Shown: piece by piece, positions 44,301 to 52,605 of the stretch
Layout: each line of letters starts with the position of its first letter
How positions within the stretch are numbered: position 1 is the stretch's first letter
The notes under the pieces: model-generated
Told to the model about the DNA's origin: nothing
The model's input: the letters and a program-made list of their open reading frames with translations, nothing else
Database searches by the model: none
Source of the DNA: an uncultured Bacilli bacterium
GTDB lineage: Bacteria; Bacillota_I; Bacilli_A; RF39; UBA660
Reading direction: 5' to 3'
Length of the DNA: 53,413 nt
NCBI GenBank assembly: GCA_947589675.1
Contig: CANQCI010000006.1
Span: 1 to 53,413 of the forward strand
Made by a program: the position numbers and the translations under genes

Positions 44301-45636
44301 TGTTGCAGAAAAAACCGCTTATATTTATGTTAAATCTTATTGTGAAGATAATAATATTATTTTAAATCCCATTGAAATGGAAAGACTGGCGATTGGCTGT
44401 ACGGGTGTTAAAAGAACTACGGGGCAACACCCTGGGGGAATTATTGTTATTCCGCAGTATATGGATGTTTTTGATTTTACGCCTTACCAATATCCAGCAG
44501 ATGAACCCGATTCAACTTGGTATACAACCCATTTTGATTTCCATGCTATCCATGATAACGTTTTAAAGCTGGATATTCTGGGACATGATGACCCAACCAT
44601 GCTTCGCTATTTGGGCGATACAACTAAAGTTAATATTTTGGATATTCCGTTTGATGATGAAAAAATTATTAGTTTATTTACATCACCTAAAGCTTTAAAT
44701 GTAACCGAAGAACAAATTTTATGTAAAACCGGAACTTTAGGTATTCCGGAATTTGGAACTAATTTTGCGATTAACATGCTTTTAGAAATTAAGCCAACCC
44801 ATTTTGCCGACTTAGTCAAAATTGCTGGATTATCCCACGGAACCAATGTTTGGCAAGGTAATGTGCGGGATTTAATTATTAATAATATAGCTTCCTTTGA
44901 CCAAGTAGTGGGTTGTCGGGATGATATAACTGTCAGTTTAATTAATTATGGTATGGAAGATTCCGCTTCTTTTAAAATTAGTGAGTTTGTCCGGAAAGGA
45001 CAAGCGAAAAAGAAGCCGGATGTTTGGCTTGAACATGCCGAAAATATGCGTAATCATAATGTTCCTGAATGGTTTATTGAATGTTGCCGGAAAATAGAAT
45101 ACATGTTTCCCAAGGCTCATGCTTGTGCCTATGTTATGATGGCTTACCGGGTTGCTTGGTTTAAAGTTTATTATCCTTTATATTATTATTCCGCTTTCTT
45201 TAGTATTAGAAGAAGTGATTTTGATGTCAAAGCTATGCTTCAAGGTTATGATGGAATTAAAAGAAGACTAATTGAAATTAAAGAAAAGGGCTTTAATGCC
45301 TCAGCTAAAGAAGAAGCTGTTGCGGATACTTTAGCCGTTGCTTTAGAAATGCTAGCTCGGGGCTTTAGTTTTAAAAATATTGATATAACGAAATCTTTAG
45401 CCAAAACCTTCTATATTGATGAAGAAAATAAATGTTTATATTTACCATTCATGGCGGTTGATGGCTTAGGGGAAAACGTGGCCAAGAAAATTGTGGAAGA
45501 AAGAGAAAAGAAACCTTTTTACTGTATTGAAGATTTTGCTAATCGTGGTAAAGTCAATAAAACAACTGTTGATGTTTTAAGAGAATTAGGGATATTTAAA
45601 GATTTACCTGAATCAGCTCAATTAAGTTTATTTTAA
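41332..45636 (+). CDS. polC: DNA polymerase III PolC
   Basis: 1434 residues, the main replicative polymerase of low-GC Gram-positives. In order: N-terminal domain, OB fold, split PHP domain with an intact metal motif (VELHSHTMMSMMDG), an inserted DnaQ-type 3'-5' exonuclease (VYDTETTG, HNAAFD), the second PHP part (ATGDVHNL), a Cys-rich zinc module (CPKCQKS and CSCGEK), and the polymerase core with GSRGSVGSSL and PDIDLNFSGD. It ends in LPESAQLSLF, the beta-clamp-binding type tail. It has a GGAGGAAT ribosome site and is next to dnaE, an unusual arrangement. Confidence 0.97.
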   Translation: MNEVQKFLASIGYTKNDLDNAQIKKVIVNRDKEEIIVILNMPYVLDIKVINELMMCASNGINQDKVCVIKMEYDNITIDDIENYVYYLLDDIILKKPSLIGLKSQALEVVDNKIYFNVLSEFEQQDLLKEAYLITEGLEKYGLGKYEVLVNINAEMQKQIKEEIESDKVTVEYEEKHSPVILGKHKDGDVTKINNILGETKNVIIEAYVFGKEVIERQGKKGPIFIIKLKVSDKTDSYLLKIVKFDEEEFVTINKRIVVGGWYRIHGHAEMDTYERCMIFNVRNMEEIPSKDIKVTDDAPVKRVELHSHTMMSMMDGVIAPNDLVKFAYKLGHKAVAITDHNVLQAYPDVFNTLAALNKGKDEQDKFKALYGTELNVFDIESNIVFKNKKFSLFDQEYVVYDTETTGFHHGTDQMIEIGAVKVKNDEVIERFDELIACPTPLPKVITELTNITDEMLVGKDSEENVTRRFLEFIGDLPLVAHNAAFDIAFVTAAVKKYNLGKFDNAVVDTMGLARNIHPEWRNHKLSTLVKNLNVEWVEDKHHRADYDSEGTAKCFYRLLDEIKGRGIKTTFDLQNLADQENAIKFARPFHLTILAKNQVGLKNLFKIISLANTKYLYRLKEPKLPRNDLIDLKEGLIIGSGCVNGEIFEKGLSLNDEELIDLMSFYDYIEVQPANCVSHLIGLNKTFKTVLEYQNYIRRLVNLGKKAGKLVCATGDVHNLRPEDLIYRKVIIHQKTNGRIHPLNRPDIEIPNMYFMTTEEMLEAFDFLDEETREEIVITNPNKVADMVEELKIIHDKLYTPILENSAELTKEMVYKKAHEIYGEVLPQVIEERLERELNGIIGGGYDVIYLIAEKLVKKSNEDGYFVGSRGSVGSSLVATMMGITEVNGLAPHYVCPKCQKSEFNDEDGTPLASKYASGYDMPDHYCSCGEKMKKEGQDIPFATFLGFKAEKVPDIDLNFSGDNQADAHNHVKVLFGEDHAYRAGTISTVAEKTAYIYVKSYCEDNNIILNPIEMERLAIGCTGVKRTTGQHPGGIIVIPQYMDVFDFTPYQYPADEPDSTWYTTHFDFHAIHDNVLKLDILGHDDPTMLRYLGDTTKVNILDIPFDDEKIISLFTSPKALNVTEEQILCKTGTLGIPEFGTNFAINMLLEIKPTHFADLVKIAGLSHGTNVWQGNVRDLIINNIASFDQVVGCRDDITVSLINYGMEDSASFKISEFVRKGQAKKKPDVWLEHAENMRNHNVPEWFIECCRKIEYMFPKAHACAYVMMAYRVAWFKVYYPLYYYSAFFSIRRSDFDVKAMLQGYDGIKRRLIEIKEKGFNASAKEEAVADTLAVALEMLARGFSFKNIDITKSLAKTFYIDEENKCLYLPFMAVDGLGENVAKKIVEEREKKPFYCIEDFANRGKVNKTTVDVLRELGIFKDLPESAQLSLF

Positions 45637-45638
45637 AG

Positions 45639-45664
45639 AATGTAGCCCAAGTGGTTACATTTTG
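45639..45664 (+). terminator. Terminator after polC
   Basis: AATGTAGCC (45639-45647) pairs with GGTTACATT (45653-45661) with one G-U, followed by a short T-rich stretch. Confidence 0.65.
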
Positions 45665-45697
45665 TTATATAATTTATGCTAAGGGTGGTGATATATC

Positions 45698-46681
45698 ATG
45701 GAACTAAATAAAATGAAATTTATTGATTTATTTGCTGGCATTGGAGGATTTCGATATGCTCTTGAGTCGTTTGGGAGCCAGTGTGTTTTTTCATCGGAAT
45801 GGGATAAATATTGTCAAGAAAGTTATAATTTAAATTTTGGTGAAATCCCTTATGGCGATATAACCAAAATAGCTGAAAAAGATATTCCTAATTTTGATAT
45901 TTTATGTGCTGGATTTCCTTGCCAACCATTTAGTATCTCGGGAAAACAAAAAGGTTTTGAAGATACACGAGGAACTTTATTTTTTGATATCGTACGAATT
46001 GTTAGATATCATAAACCTAAAGTTATTTTTTTAGAGAATGTTAAAAATTTAAAAGCTCATAATGGGGGAGCAACTTTTAAAGTTATTTCTAATACCTTTG
46101 ATAGCTTAAATTATAATATATATTATAAAGTTTTAAATGCTAAAGATTTTAATTTACCCCAAAATAGAGAAAGAATTACTATTGTTTGTATAAGAAAAGA
46201 TATTGATAATGGTAAATTTAAGTTTCCTGATGCATCCCCAGAATTTACCACGATTAGTGATATAAAAGAAGATGATTCTCTTACAAGTAAATATATCATT
46301 GATAGACAAGATATTTATATAGATGAAAACAAATTAAATGAAGCTATAAAAAATGGACGAGTTTCTAAGCCCTTACAAATTGGGGTTATAGGAAAAGGGG
46401 GGCAAGGAAATCGAATTTACCATGAAAATGGGATAGGAATAACTTTAGCCGCTTCAAGTGGTGGTGCCGCCTCCAAAACAGGTGCTTACTATATTAATGG
46501 TAAAGTAAGAAAGTTAAGTCCAAGGGAAGCCGCAAGATTACAAGGTTTTCCCGAAGAATTTAAGATAATAGAAAATGACAATCAATCATTAAAACAATTT
46601 GGTAATAGTGTTCCAATTAATTTACTAAAAGAAATTTTAAAAGGTTTAAAAGATATTGATAGAGAGATATTACCAAATTAA
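45698..46681 (+). CDS. DNA (cytosine-5) methyltransferase, orphan
   Basis: 327 residues with all C5-methyltransferase motifs: FIDLFAGIGGFRYAL (I), the catalytic loop GFPCQPFSISGKQ (Cys75), VIFLENVKNL (VI), LPQNRERI (VIII), a target-recognition region, and GNSVP near the end (X). It methylates cytosine in double-stranded DNA; the target is not readable from sequence. No restriction enzyme or very-short-patch repair gene is next to it, so it acts as an orphan or lost its partner. The ATG is preceded by GGGTGGTGAT. It lies in an accessory patch between polC and the flavoproteins, which suggests acquisition. Confidence 0.9.
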   Translation: MELNKMKFIDLFAGIGGFRYALESFGSQCVFSSEWDKYCQESYNLNFGEIPYGDITKIAEKDIPNFDILCAGFPCQPFSISGKQKGFEDTRGTLFFDIVRIVRYHKPKVIFLENVKNLKAHNGGATFKVISNTFDSLNYNIYYKVLNAKDFNLPQNRERITIVCIRKDIDNGKFKFPDASPEFTTISDIKEDDSLTSKYIIDRQDIYIDENKLNEAIKNGRVSKPLQIGVIGKGGQGNRIYHENGIGITLAASSGGAASKTGAYYINGKVRKLSPREAARLQGFPEEFKIIENDNQSLKQFGNSVPINLLKEILKGLKDIDREILPN

Positions 46682-46715
46682 ATTCGTAAGTCTTTTTACG
46701 TCAAATAATGCTAAC

Positions 46716-46758
46716 TATAATATTTGCTTATTGCAAATATTATATCTACGTAGATATA
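46716..46758 (+). promoter_or_regulatory. Two adjoining palindromes upstream of the exported protein gene
   Basis: TATAATATTTGC (46716-46727), 5 bases, GCAAATATTATA (46733-46744) is a perfect 12-bp inverted repeat. It runs into TATATCTACGTAGATATA (46741-46758), a perfect 18-bp palindrome. The ATG lies 26 bases further on. They could be operators or a transcript-end hairpin for the methyltransferase gene; there is no long T-run. Confidence 0.6.
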
Positions 46759-46783
46759 ATAAAAATATAAGGTTGATGATAAA

Positions 46784-48400
46784 ATGACAGGAAAGAAAAA
46801 AATAAGTATTATAGCATTATTACTTTTACTGGTGTGTGTAATTAGTGCGACTTATGCTTACTTTGTTGCTCAAAAGGGAAGTGGAGGGAGTGCTAATATT
46901 AATGTGGAAGCTGGCACTACTGATTCACTAACTTTTAAAAGTGGTCCAGCCATAAATATTATCGCTAATAGTGATAACTTTGCTAAGAACAAAGGTAATC
47001 AATCTGGTGAAACCCAAGTTAGTGCTCATTTAGTTGCCAATAATGGTAATTATACAGCAACTGAACAATATTATGTCTATGTTGAAGTTCAAGAAAATCC
47101 TTTTTTATATTCTCAAGAGGAAACACCAGAGTTAATATTACAAATAACTGATCCTGAGGGAAATGCCGTAGATACCATTGAAATGAAAGGTATAGATTAT
47201 GTAACAATAAATGCTAATAGTGAAAATGAAATTAAAGGATTTGATATTACAACTTATGAGGGATTAATAGCGATTAAAAATAAAGAAGAAATAAGTGCTG
47301 AACCAAATGAAGAAGTTCCTGAACAAAATGGAATTGCTGATGAAACATGGCAAATTAAAGTCATCTTTATTAATTTAGATACTGACCAACAAGTAAATAC
47401 CGGAAAAACTTTTCGAGCTCAAGCTTTAATTCAACATGAAGAAAAAAAGATAGTTCGAACATTAGCTAATTATGTTACTAGTCAATATCAATCGCAAGGT
47501 TATAATGGCATTTATCTTCATGATGAAACTTTAGATAATGGTGCCGCAGATAATTCGTATCGTTATACGGGAAGTAATCCTAATAATTATGTTTGCTTTG
47601 GTTCAGGTAGTGAAGAATATAATCGTGATGGCACAGGTGAATGTCCCGACACTAATCTCTATCGGATAATTGGCGTATTTGATAATCAAGTTAAATTAAT
47701 AAAATCAGAATATATTACAAAAGAAGAATTAGGGTTAGGTGATTTAGAATTTGGTCAAAATGAAAACGGTTTAAATGTTAAAGATACTTATACAGAAGTA
47801 GCCCGAGTTAAAAAGAAAGAAAATATTCATTCATTTTCTTGGAGCGGTAACCCCAGTGTTAAAGATAATAATTGGTCGAATAGTGAACTTAAAAATGCTT
47901 TAAATAATCCTGATGTTAATTATTATTTAGGAAAACTAGGGGATTGGGAAAGTTTAATAGCCAAAACTAAGTGGCATGTTGCTGATTATGATGTTCCTAA
48001 TGTAACTCCTAAACAAATATTAGAACAAGAAAATAGTGAAGATGCTACAATAGTAGAAGCTAAAATTGGTTTGATGTACCCTAGTGATTATGCTTATGCC
48101 GCGAGTAGTGATAATTGGACAAGTAATCTTGCTGATTATAATAATGAAACTAATTGTAATAATAATTGGTTATATAATGGTGTTTATGAATGGTTGCTTT
48201 TAAGTGAAACCTTGTTTGGCAATATATTTTCCTATACCACCTTTAGTTCTGGCTTAGTAGGAGGATTAAATGCTGAGTCCCAATCAGCAGTAAGACCAGC
48301 CTTTTATTTAGATAGCAAAAAAGCTACAATTGTTGATGATGAAACTAAAGATGGTTCCGTTACCAAGCCAATTCGGCTAAATGTTCCTGAAAGTAACTAA
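46784..48400 (+). CDS. Large exported protein with DGR-target-like C-terminal domain
   Basis: 538 residues. A signal peptide (residues 1-25, with SIIALLLLLVCVISATYAYF) resembles those of the TasA/CalY type handled by SipW-like peptidases. Residues ~26-215 form a strand-rich domain. From about residue 230 there is a second domain with NNYVCFGSG, LYRIIGVFDNQVKLIK, SFSWSG, NNWSNSELKNALN, LMYPSDYAYAAS, NNWLYNGVYEWLL and VRPAFYLDS. The C-terminal part aligns with the fragment at 109-432. Here the stretch before VRPAFYL is AT-rich, so no active variable region is apparent. No sortase motif or membrane anchor is visible at the end. The protein is probably secreted and could bind a ligand or surface. 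Confidence 0.65.
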   Translation: MTGKKKISIIALLLLLVCVISATYAYFVAQKGSGGSANINVEAGTTDSLTFKSGPAINIIANSDNFAKNKGNQSGETQVSAHLVANNGNYTATEQYYVYVEVQENPFLYSQEETPELILQITDPEGNAVDTIEMKGIDYVTINANSENEIKGFDITTYEGLIAIKNKEEISAEPNEEVPEQNGIADETWQIKVIFINLDTDQQVNTGKTFRAQALIQHEEKKIVRTLANYVTSQYQSQGYNGIYLHDETLDNGAADNSYRYTGSNPNNYVCFGSGSEEYNRDGTGECPDTNLYRIIGVFDNQVKLIKSEYITKEELGLGDLEFGQNENGLNVKDTYTEVARVKKKENIHSFSWSGNPSVKDNNWSNSELKNALNNPDVNYYLGKLGDWESLIAKTKWHVADYDVPNVTPKQILEQENSEDATIVEAKIGLMYPSDYAYAASSDNWTSNLADYNNETNCNNNWLYNGVYEWLLLSETLFGNIFSYTTFSSGLVGGLNAESQSAVRPAFYLDSKKATIVDDETKDGSVTKPIRLNVPESN

Positions 48401-48427
48401 AAAAAGCACAGTCGTGCTTTTTTTAGT
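48396..48427. terminator. Bidirectional terminator with 14-bp perfect arms
   Basis: ACTAAAAAAAGCAC (48396-48409) and GTGCTTTTTTTAGT (48414-48427) pair perfectly around a 4-base loop. It holds the stop codons of both convergent genes and serves both directions. Confidence 0.85.
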
Positions 48428-49997
48428 TATGATATTCTTTAATGATTGCCTCAGCTACTCTAATGCCATCCATAGCCGAAGTGGTTATACCGCCCGCATA
48501 TCCAGCTCCCTCGCCACAAGGATAAATTCCTTTAATATTGGCTTCGTAATTTAAATCCCGCAATATTCGGACGGGGGAAGATGTTCTGGTTTCAATTGCC
48601 GCAAAAAGAGTATCAGGGTTGGCAAAGCCTTGGATTTTTTTGGCAAATTCCGGCATCGCCTCGGTAATTGCCTCAATCATAAAGTCAGGTAATATTTCAT
48701 GTAAATTGGCTAAAGTATAGTTTCCTTTAGTTAAAGGTTCAAAATTTAATTTTTGACTTTTTTCTTTTAAAAGAAAATCTTGATAAGTTTGAATAGGGAT
48801 ATAGCCTTTTCCTACTTGATAAGCTTTAGCTTCTAGTTTTTCTTGAAAACTTATGCCATCTAAAGGATTAGCACCAAAATCATTTGGCGTGATGGTAACT
48901 ACAATTGCACTGTTAGCTTGCTTAGAATCTCGTTTATAATTACTCATTCCATTTATGGCTAAATGATTTTTAACGCTTGAGGCATTAACGACATAACCAC
49001 CGGGACACATACAAAATGTATATACGCCACGGTTGTTCTTAGCTTTATAAGTTAATTTGTAACTAGCTGGAGGTAAAAGAGAAGCATATTTACCATACTG
49101 AGCTTCATTTATTAATTTTTGGTCATGCATAACTCTAATTCCCATGGCAAAAGGCTTAGCTTCCATCACGATATTTTTTTCATAAAGTAAACGGAAAGTA
49201 TCTCTAGCACTGTGGCCAATAGCAAGAATTAAATGCCCACAGGGGATAATTTCTTTTTGGTTAATTTCAATTCCCGTTAATACATTATCAGTAATGATTA
49301 GGTTCGTAAGCTTGGTTTCAAAAAGAAACTTTCCACCCATAGCAATAATTTTTTGCCGTAAGTTTTTAATGACAATTCGTAATTTATCAGTGCCAATGTG
49401 AGGCTTTTGTAAATATTTAATTTCCGCCGGTGCTCCACATTCAACAAAGATTTCCATGACTTTTTTTTGTAAAAAATTCGGGTCTTTTTTTAAAGTATTT
49501 AACTTACCATCAGAAAATGTCCCAGCACCGCCTTCACCAAATTGGACATTACTTGTTTCATTTAATTTATTAGTTTGCCAAAATAAATTAACATCTTGGC
49601 ATCTTTCCTCAAGGCTTTTTCCTTGTTCAATAACTAAAGGCTTATAGCCAAGATGAGCTAAAAGATAAGCCGCAAATAAACCAGCTGGCCCGGCTCCCAC
49701 GATTATAATTTGTCCTCTTAAAGTTTTGGTACCAGGGGTAGGGTAGATATATTTTTCTTGTGGTGCTAAAAATATATCAGGGTTATGTAAATGTTTTAAA
49801 ATATTTTTTTCATTTTTTAATTTAACATCAAATTCATAAATATAAACAACTTCTTGACGAGCATCCAAAGATTTTTTTTGAATAATAATCTCTTCAATAT
49901 TCTTAACATCAGTTTTTAATAACTTAGCTATTTTCTTTTGTTGATATAATAAATTATCCTCAGAAATGGGAATTTTTACTTGTCTTAAGCGAATCAT
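48423..49997 (-). CDS. FAD-dependent dehydrogenase of the COG2509 type
   Basis: 524 residues, Rossmann-type flavoprotein. The first ~95 residues form a separate alpha/beta domain. The FAD site is IIVGAGPAGLFAAYLL with LVIEQG, followed by SNVQFGEGGAGTFSDGKL, then TFCMCPGGYVVNAS and YPCGEGAGYAGGITTSAMDG, the usual signatures of this uncharacterised family. The substrate is unknown. AGGAGGAAGAA lies before the ATG. The start overlaps the 3' end of the next minus-strand gene by 38 bases, so the two flavoproteins are an operon read right to left. Confidence 0.9.
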   Translation of the reverse strand: MIRLRQVKIPISEDNLLYQQKKIAKLLKTDVKNIEEIIIQKKSLDARQEVVYIYEFDVKLKNEKNILKHLHNPDIFLAPQEKYIYPTPGTKTLRGQIIIVGAGPAGLFAAYLLAHLGYKPLVIEQGKSLEERCQDVNLFWQTNKLNETSNVQFGEGGAGTFSDGKLNTLKKDPNFLQKKVMEIFVECGAPAEIKYLQKPHIGTDKLRIVIKNLRQKIIAMGGKFLFETKLTNLIITDNVLTGIEINQKEIIPCGHLILAIGHSARDTFRLLYEKNIVMEAKPFAMGIRVMHDQKLINEAQYGKYASLLPPASYKLTYKAKNNRGVYTFCMCPGGYVVNASSVKNHLAINGMSNYKRDSKQANSAIVVTITPNDFGANPLDGISFQEKLEAKAYQVGKGYIPIQTYQDFLLKEKSQKLNFEPLTKGNYTLANLHEILPDFMIEAITEAMPEFAKKIQGFANPDTLFAAIETRTSSPVRILRDLNYEANIKGIYPCGEGAGYAGGITTSAMDGIRVAEAIIKEYHN

Positions 49998-51192
49998 TTC
50001 TTCCTCCTACTTTAAGTCCGGTAATCCAAGCTAAACCTAAATTATAGCCGCCACAGATACCATCCGCATCAATTACTTCTCCAACAAAATATAAGTCTTT
50101 TACTTTTTTCGATTCTAAAGTTTGGGGATTTATTTCTTCTAAAGATACTCCCCCAGTGCAAACTTGAGCTGAATCAAAATCATCGACTTCTTTAACAGAA
50201 AAAGGAAAACTTAATAAATAATCAATAATTAAATCTTGATTTACTTTACTCCACTTACTATCTGGTTTTGTTTTAGTTAATTTTAAAATTAAATTAACAA
50301 TTTTATAATTTAAAAAGCCTTCTAAAAGTTGGGTAACATTAAATGGTTCTACTAGCTTAGCTTGATAATTTAACCAGTTTTTAAATTTAAGTTTATTTTG
50401 GGGATACCAAGGAACAAAATTAATCGTAATTTTTTCGGAGTAATCTTGGGCTAACCCCTTGGCAATATGCCCACTTAAATTAAAAGCCACAATCCCACTG
50501 ATACCATTTTTAGTTAGTTGGACTTCCCCCAGTTCTTCTTTAATTAATTTTTGATTTTCCCATAAACTTAATTTGACTTCCGCTCTAACCCCATCCCAAT
50601 CATGGTAAAATGAGTCATTGCCAATTAACCTAGTTAAAGCTGGATAAATTGGATAAATTGTATGTCCTAAGTTAGCAAGAACTGGGATAAGGGAGGCATC
50701 ACTTCCCGTCTTTGGTGCCGCTTTAAGACCACAGGCAATTACGACTTTATCAGCTTGATAACTTTTAGTATCAGTATTAATAATAAATTTTTTATCTTTA
50801 TATATATTAGTAACTAAAGTATTAAAAATAATATTAACTTTTAAGGCTTGAGCTTTATTAGAAAGAGCATTAACGATACTGGTAGTTTGATTAGAAAAAG
50901 GATAATAACAATTATTAATAACTTTAGGAATTATTCCAAGAGAAGCAAAAAAATCTAAGACATTATCTTCTTCATCACTAATTATTTCTTCGAGTATTTG
51001 GACGTGATGCGTTTCATAATTATTAATATTTAAAAAACGATGCCAATAATTACAACGGCCATTTCCTGTTAATAAAAGTTTTTTCCCCACTTTATTATTT
51101 CTTTCTAAAACGGTAACTTTTGCTCCTTTTTGAGCCCAATTAATGGCACTAACTAAACCTGATGCTCCCGCTCCAATTACTATTACTTCCAT
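49960..51192 (-). CDS. BaiN/HI0933-type flavoprotein
   Basis: 410 residues, NAD(P)/FAD-dependent oxidoreductase family (COG2081). Features are VIVIGAGASGLVSAINWA, VLERNNKVGKKLLLTGNGRCNY, GLKAAPKTGSD, and C-terminal CTGGVSLEEINPQTLESK, LYFVGEVIDADGICGGYNL. Family members include the bile-acid enzyme BaiN, but most are uncharacterised housekeeping proteins, so no bile-acid role is claimed. I chose the ATG at 51192 behind GAGGGA rather than the in-frame ATG at 51204. It is the first gene of the minus-strand pair. Confidence 0.9.
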   Translation of the reverse strand: MEVIVIGAGASGLVSAINWAQKGAKVTVLERNNKVGKKLLLTGNGRCNYWHRFLNINNYETHHVQILEEIISDEEDNVLDFFASLGIIPKVINNCYYPFSNQTTSIVNALSNKAQALKVNIIFNTLVTNIYKDKKFIINTDTKSYQADKVVIACGLKAAPKTGSDASLIPVLANLGHTIYPIYPALTRLIGNDSFYHDWDGVRAEVKLSLWENQKLIKEELGEVQLTKNGISGIVAFNLSGHIAKGLAQDYSEKITINFVPWYPQNKLKFKNWLNYQAKLVEPFNVTQLLEGFLNYKIVNLILKLTKTKPDSKWSKVNQDLIIDYLLSFPFSVKEVDDFDSAQVCTGGVSLEEINPQTLESKKVKDLYFVGEVIDADGICGGYNLGLAWITGLKVGGRNDSLKTSKNSHF

Positions 51193-51294
51193 AATTTCCC
51201 TCATTTCTTCTTTAGTATATCAAATAAATAGTGCTTATAATAGCATTTTTAAATAAGTTATGATATAATCTTGAATGTGACGGAGGTGGAGTTT

Positions 51295-51414
51295 GTGCGA
51301 ACTTATAAAGTAAATTTACCAGAAGGAGTAAAAAAGACTTTTGGAGCTTCTAAAGGGGTAAAAGTAAGATTAATTAATAAAAATAAAAAGAAAAATAAAA
51401 CTATAAAAAAGTAA
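51295..51414 (+). CDS. Small basic hypothetical protein
   Basis: 39 residues, starting with GTG behind a very strong GGAGGTGGAG site, with TATAAT at 51264-51269. Half the protein is Lys or Arg, and the end is NKNKKKNKTIKK. It looks like an RNA- or ribosome-binding peptide, but I do not recognise the family. It is isolated between the divergent flavoprotein pair and the next gene. Confidence 0.5.
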   Translation: MRTYKVNLPEGVKKTFGASKGVKVRLINKNKKKNKTIKK

Positions 51415-51502
51415 GGTATTATTGTGATTAACAATAAGCCTTTTTTATTTGTCAAAAGCTTATTTTTGGTTTACAATGTAATTACATAATGGAGGGATAA
51501 AA

Positions 51503-52603
51503 TTGATTACAATTGAAGAGGTACATAGTTTATTAAAAGATAATAATTTAATTCATGATAATGGTTTATGTTTTTATGGTTGGGTAGATGTGGCTAATAC
51601 TAATTTAGAAATAATTAATGTTATTATAAAAAATGCCAAAGAACAAAAAGTTATAGCTCTAGGGGTAAGTGATGCCGATTTAATTGTTATACCTTATAGT
51701 AGTTTAAATAAACAATTTTTATTAAATCAAAAAAGTGTTTTTAATTTGTCTGAAATTAACCGAGCTATTGTGAAAAAAAGTCTTAATAAATATAGTTTAA
51801 CCATTGCTTTAATGAATAGTAGTTTAATAACTATTATTTTTGAAAAAAGGCATTTAGAAAATCCAACATTTAAAAGTAATATTTTAAAATTTTTAGATAA
51901 GATACCGAGTGAGGGTAAAGAAATTATTGCAACAGCTACTAAAGATAAGGGACAAATTGATTTTGCTAATTTAGCCGAGGCTAATCCTAATATTCCTAAC
52001 CAAGCTCCGGGAATACCAGTTACCCCAGGGATTCCTACCCCTCAAGAGCCAAGTACACCACCGGCAAGTGTAGCCACACCAAAGCCATCTAATCCTCCTA
52101 ATTACCAAATGCCGAAAACCAATAAAGCCAAAGATGCTGGGGGATTAATTTGCCAATTTAAAGCCACAGTCATTCCGACAACTTTACTCGAAAATCCTGA
52201 GGAATCCAATGTCCAAAAATTAGACCCTATTAAAGCGACCATTTCTTTTTATGAAAATAATTTAACAATTAATTCTTTTACCTTAAATTATAATATTGAT
52301 AAAAATCGGATTTCTAGTATTATTGTTAAAAGAAATGATGATGATACCTTAAGATTAAGAGTTTTATCGAGAAATGATGAAATTTTCGCTGTTTTAATCC
52401 AATATAGTGATATGGGGAATAGTAATTATAAAGAAAATGTCTTAAGTTTAATTAATAGTTTTATTCATACAGGTGAGGGTATAGAAAATTTAGTGGCTTC
52501 CCATAAAGATAAAAAAGTTAGTAATTCTTTTGCCACTTTAGGCTGGTTTCTTTTGCTAGCTCTTATCATCGGGGCGATTGTTTGGTTTAATATTAAAGGT
52601 TAA
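51503..52603 (+). CDS. Tail-anchored protein of unknown function
   Basis: 366 residues. An N-terminal cytoplasmic domain (about 1-150) is followed by a Pro/Thr-rich linker (residues ~165-210, with repeated PGIP and TPP-like motifs), a second strand-rich domain (about 215-325) and one C-terminal transmembrane segment (FATLGWFLLLALIIGAIVWF), leaving only four residues after it. Both domains look like small beta-rich folds with LITIIFEK and ISSIIVKRNDDDTLRLRV. TTGs and a GGAGGG site precede the start at 51503. recO starts 3 bases after the stop, so they are co-transcribed. Confidence 0.6.
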   Translation: MITIEEVHSLLKDNNLIHDNGLCFYGWVDVANTNLEIINVIIKNAKEQKVIALGVSDADLIVIPYSSLNKQFLLNQKSVFNLSEINRAIVKKSLNKYSLTIALMNSSLITIIFEKRHLENPTFKSNILKFLDKIPSEGKEIIATATKDKGQIDFANLAEANPNIPNQAPGIPVTPGIPTPQEPSTPPASVATPKPSNPPNYQMPKTNKAKDAGGLICQFKATVIPTTLLENPEESNVQKLDPIKATISFYENNLTINSFTLNYNIDKNRISSIIVKRNDDDTLRLRVLSRNDEIFAVLIQYSDMGNSNYKENVLSLINSFIHTGEGIENLVASHKDKKVSNSFATLGWFLLLALIIGAIVWFNIKG

Positions 52604-52605
52604 GA

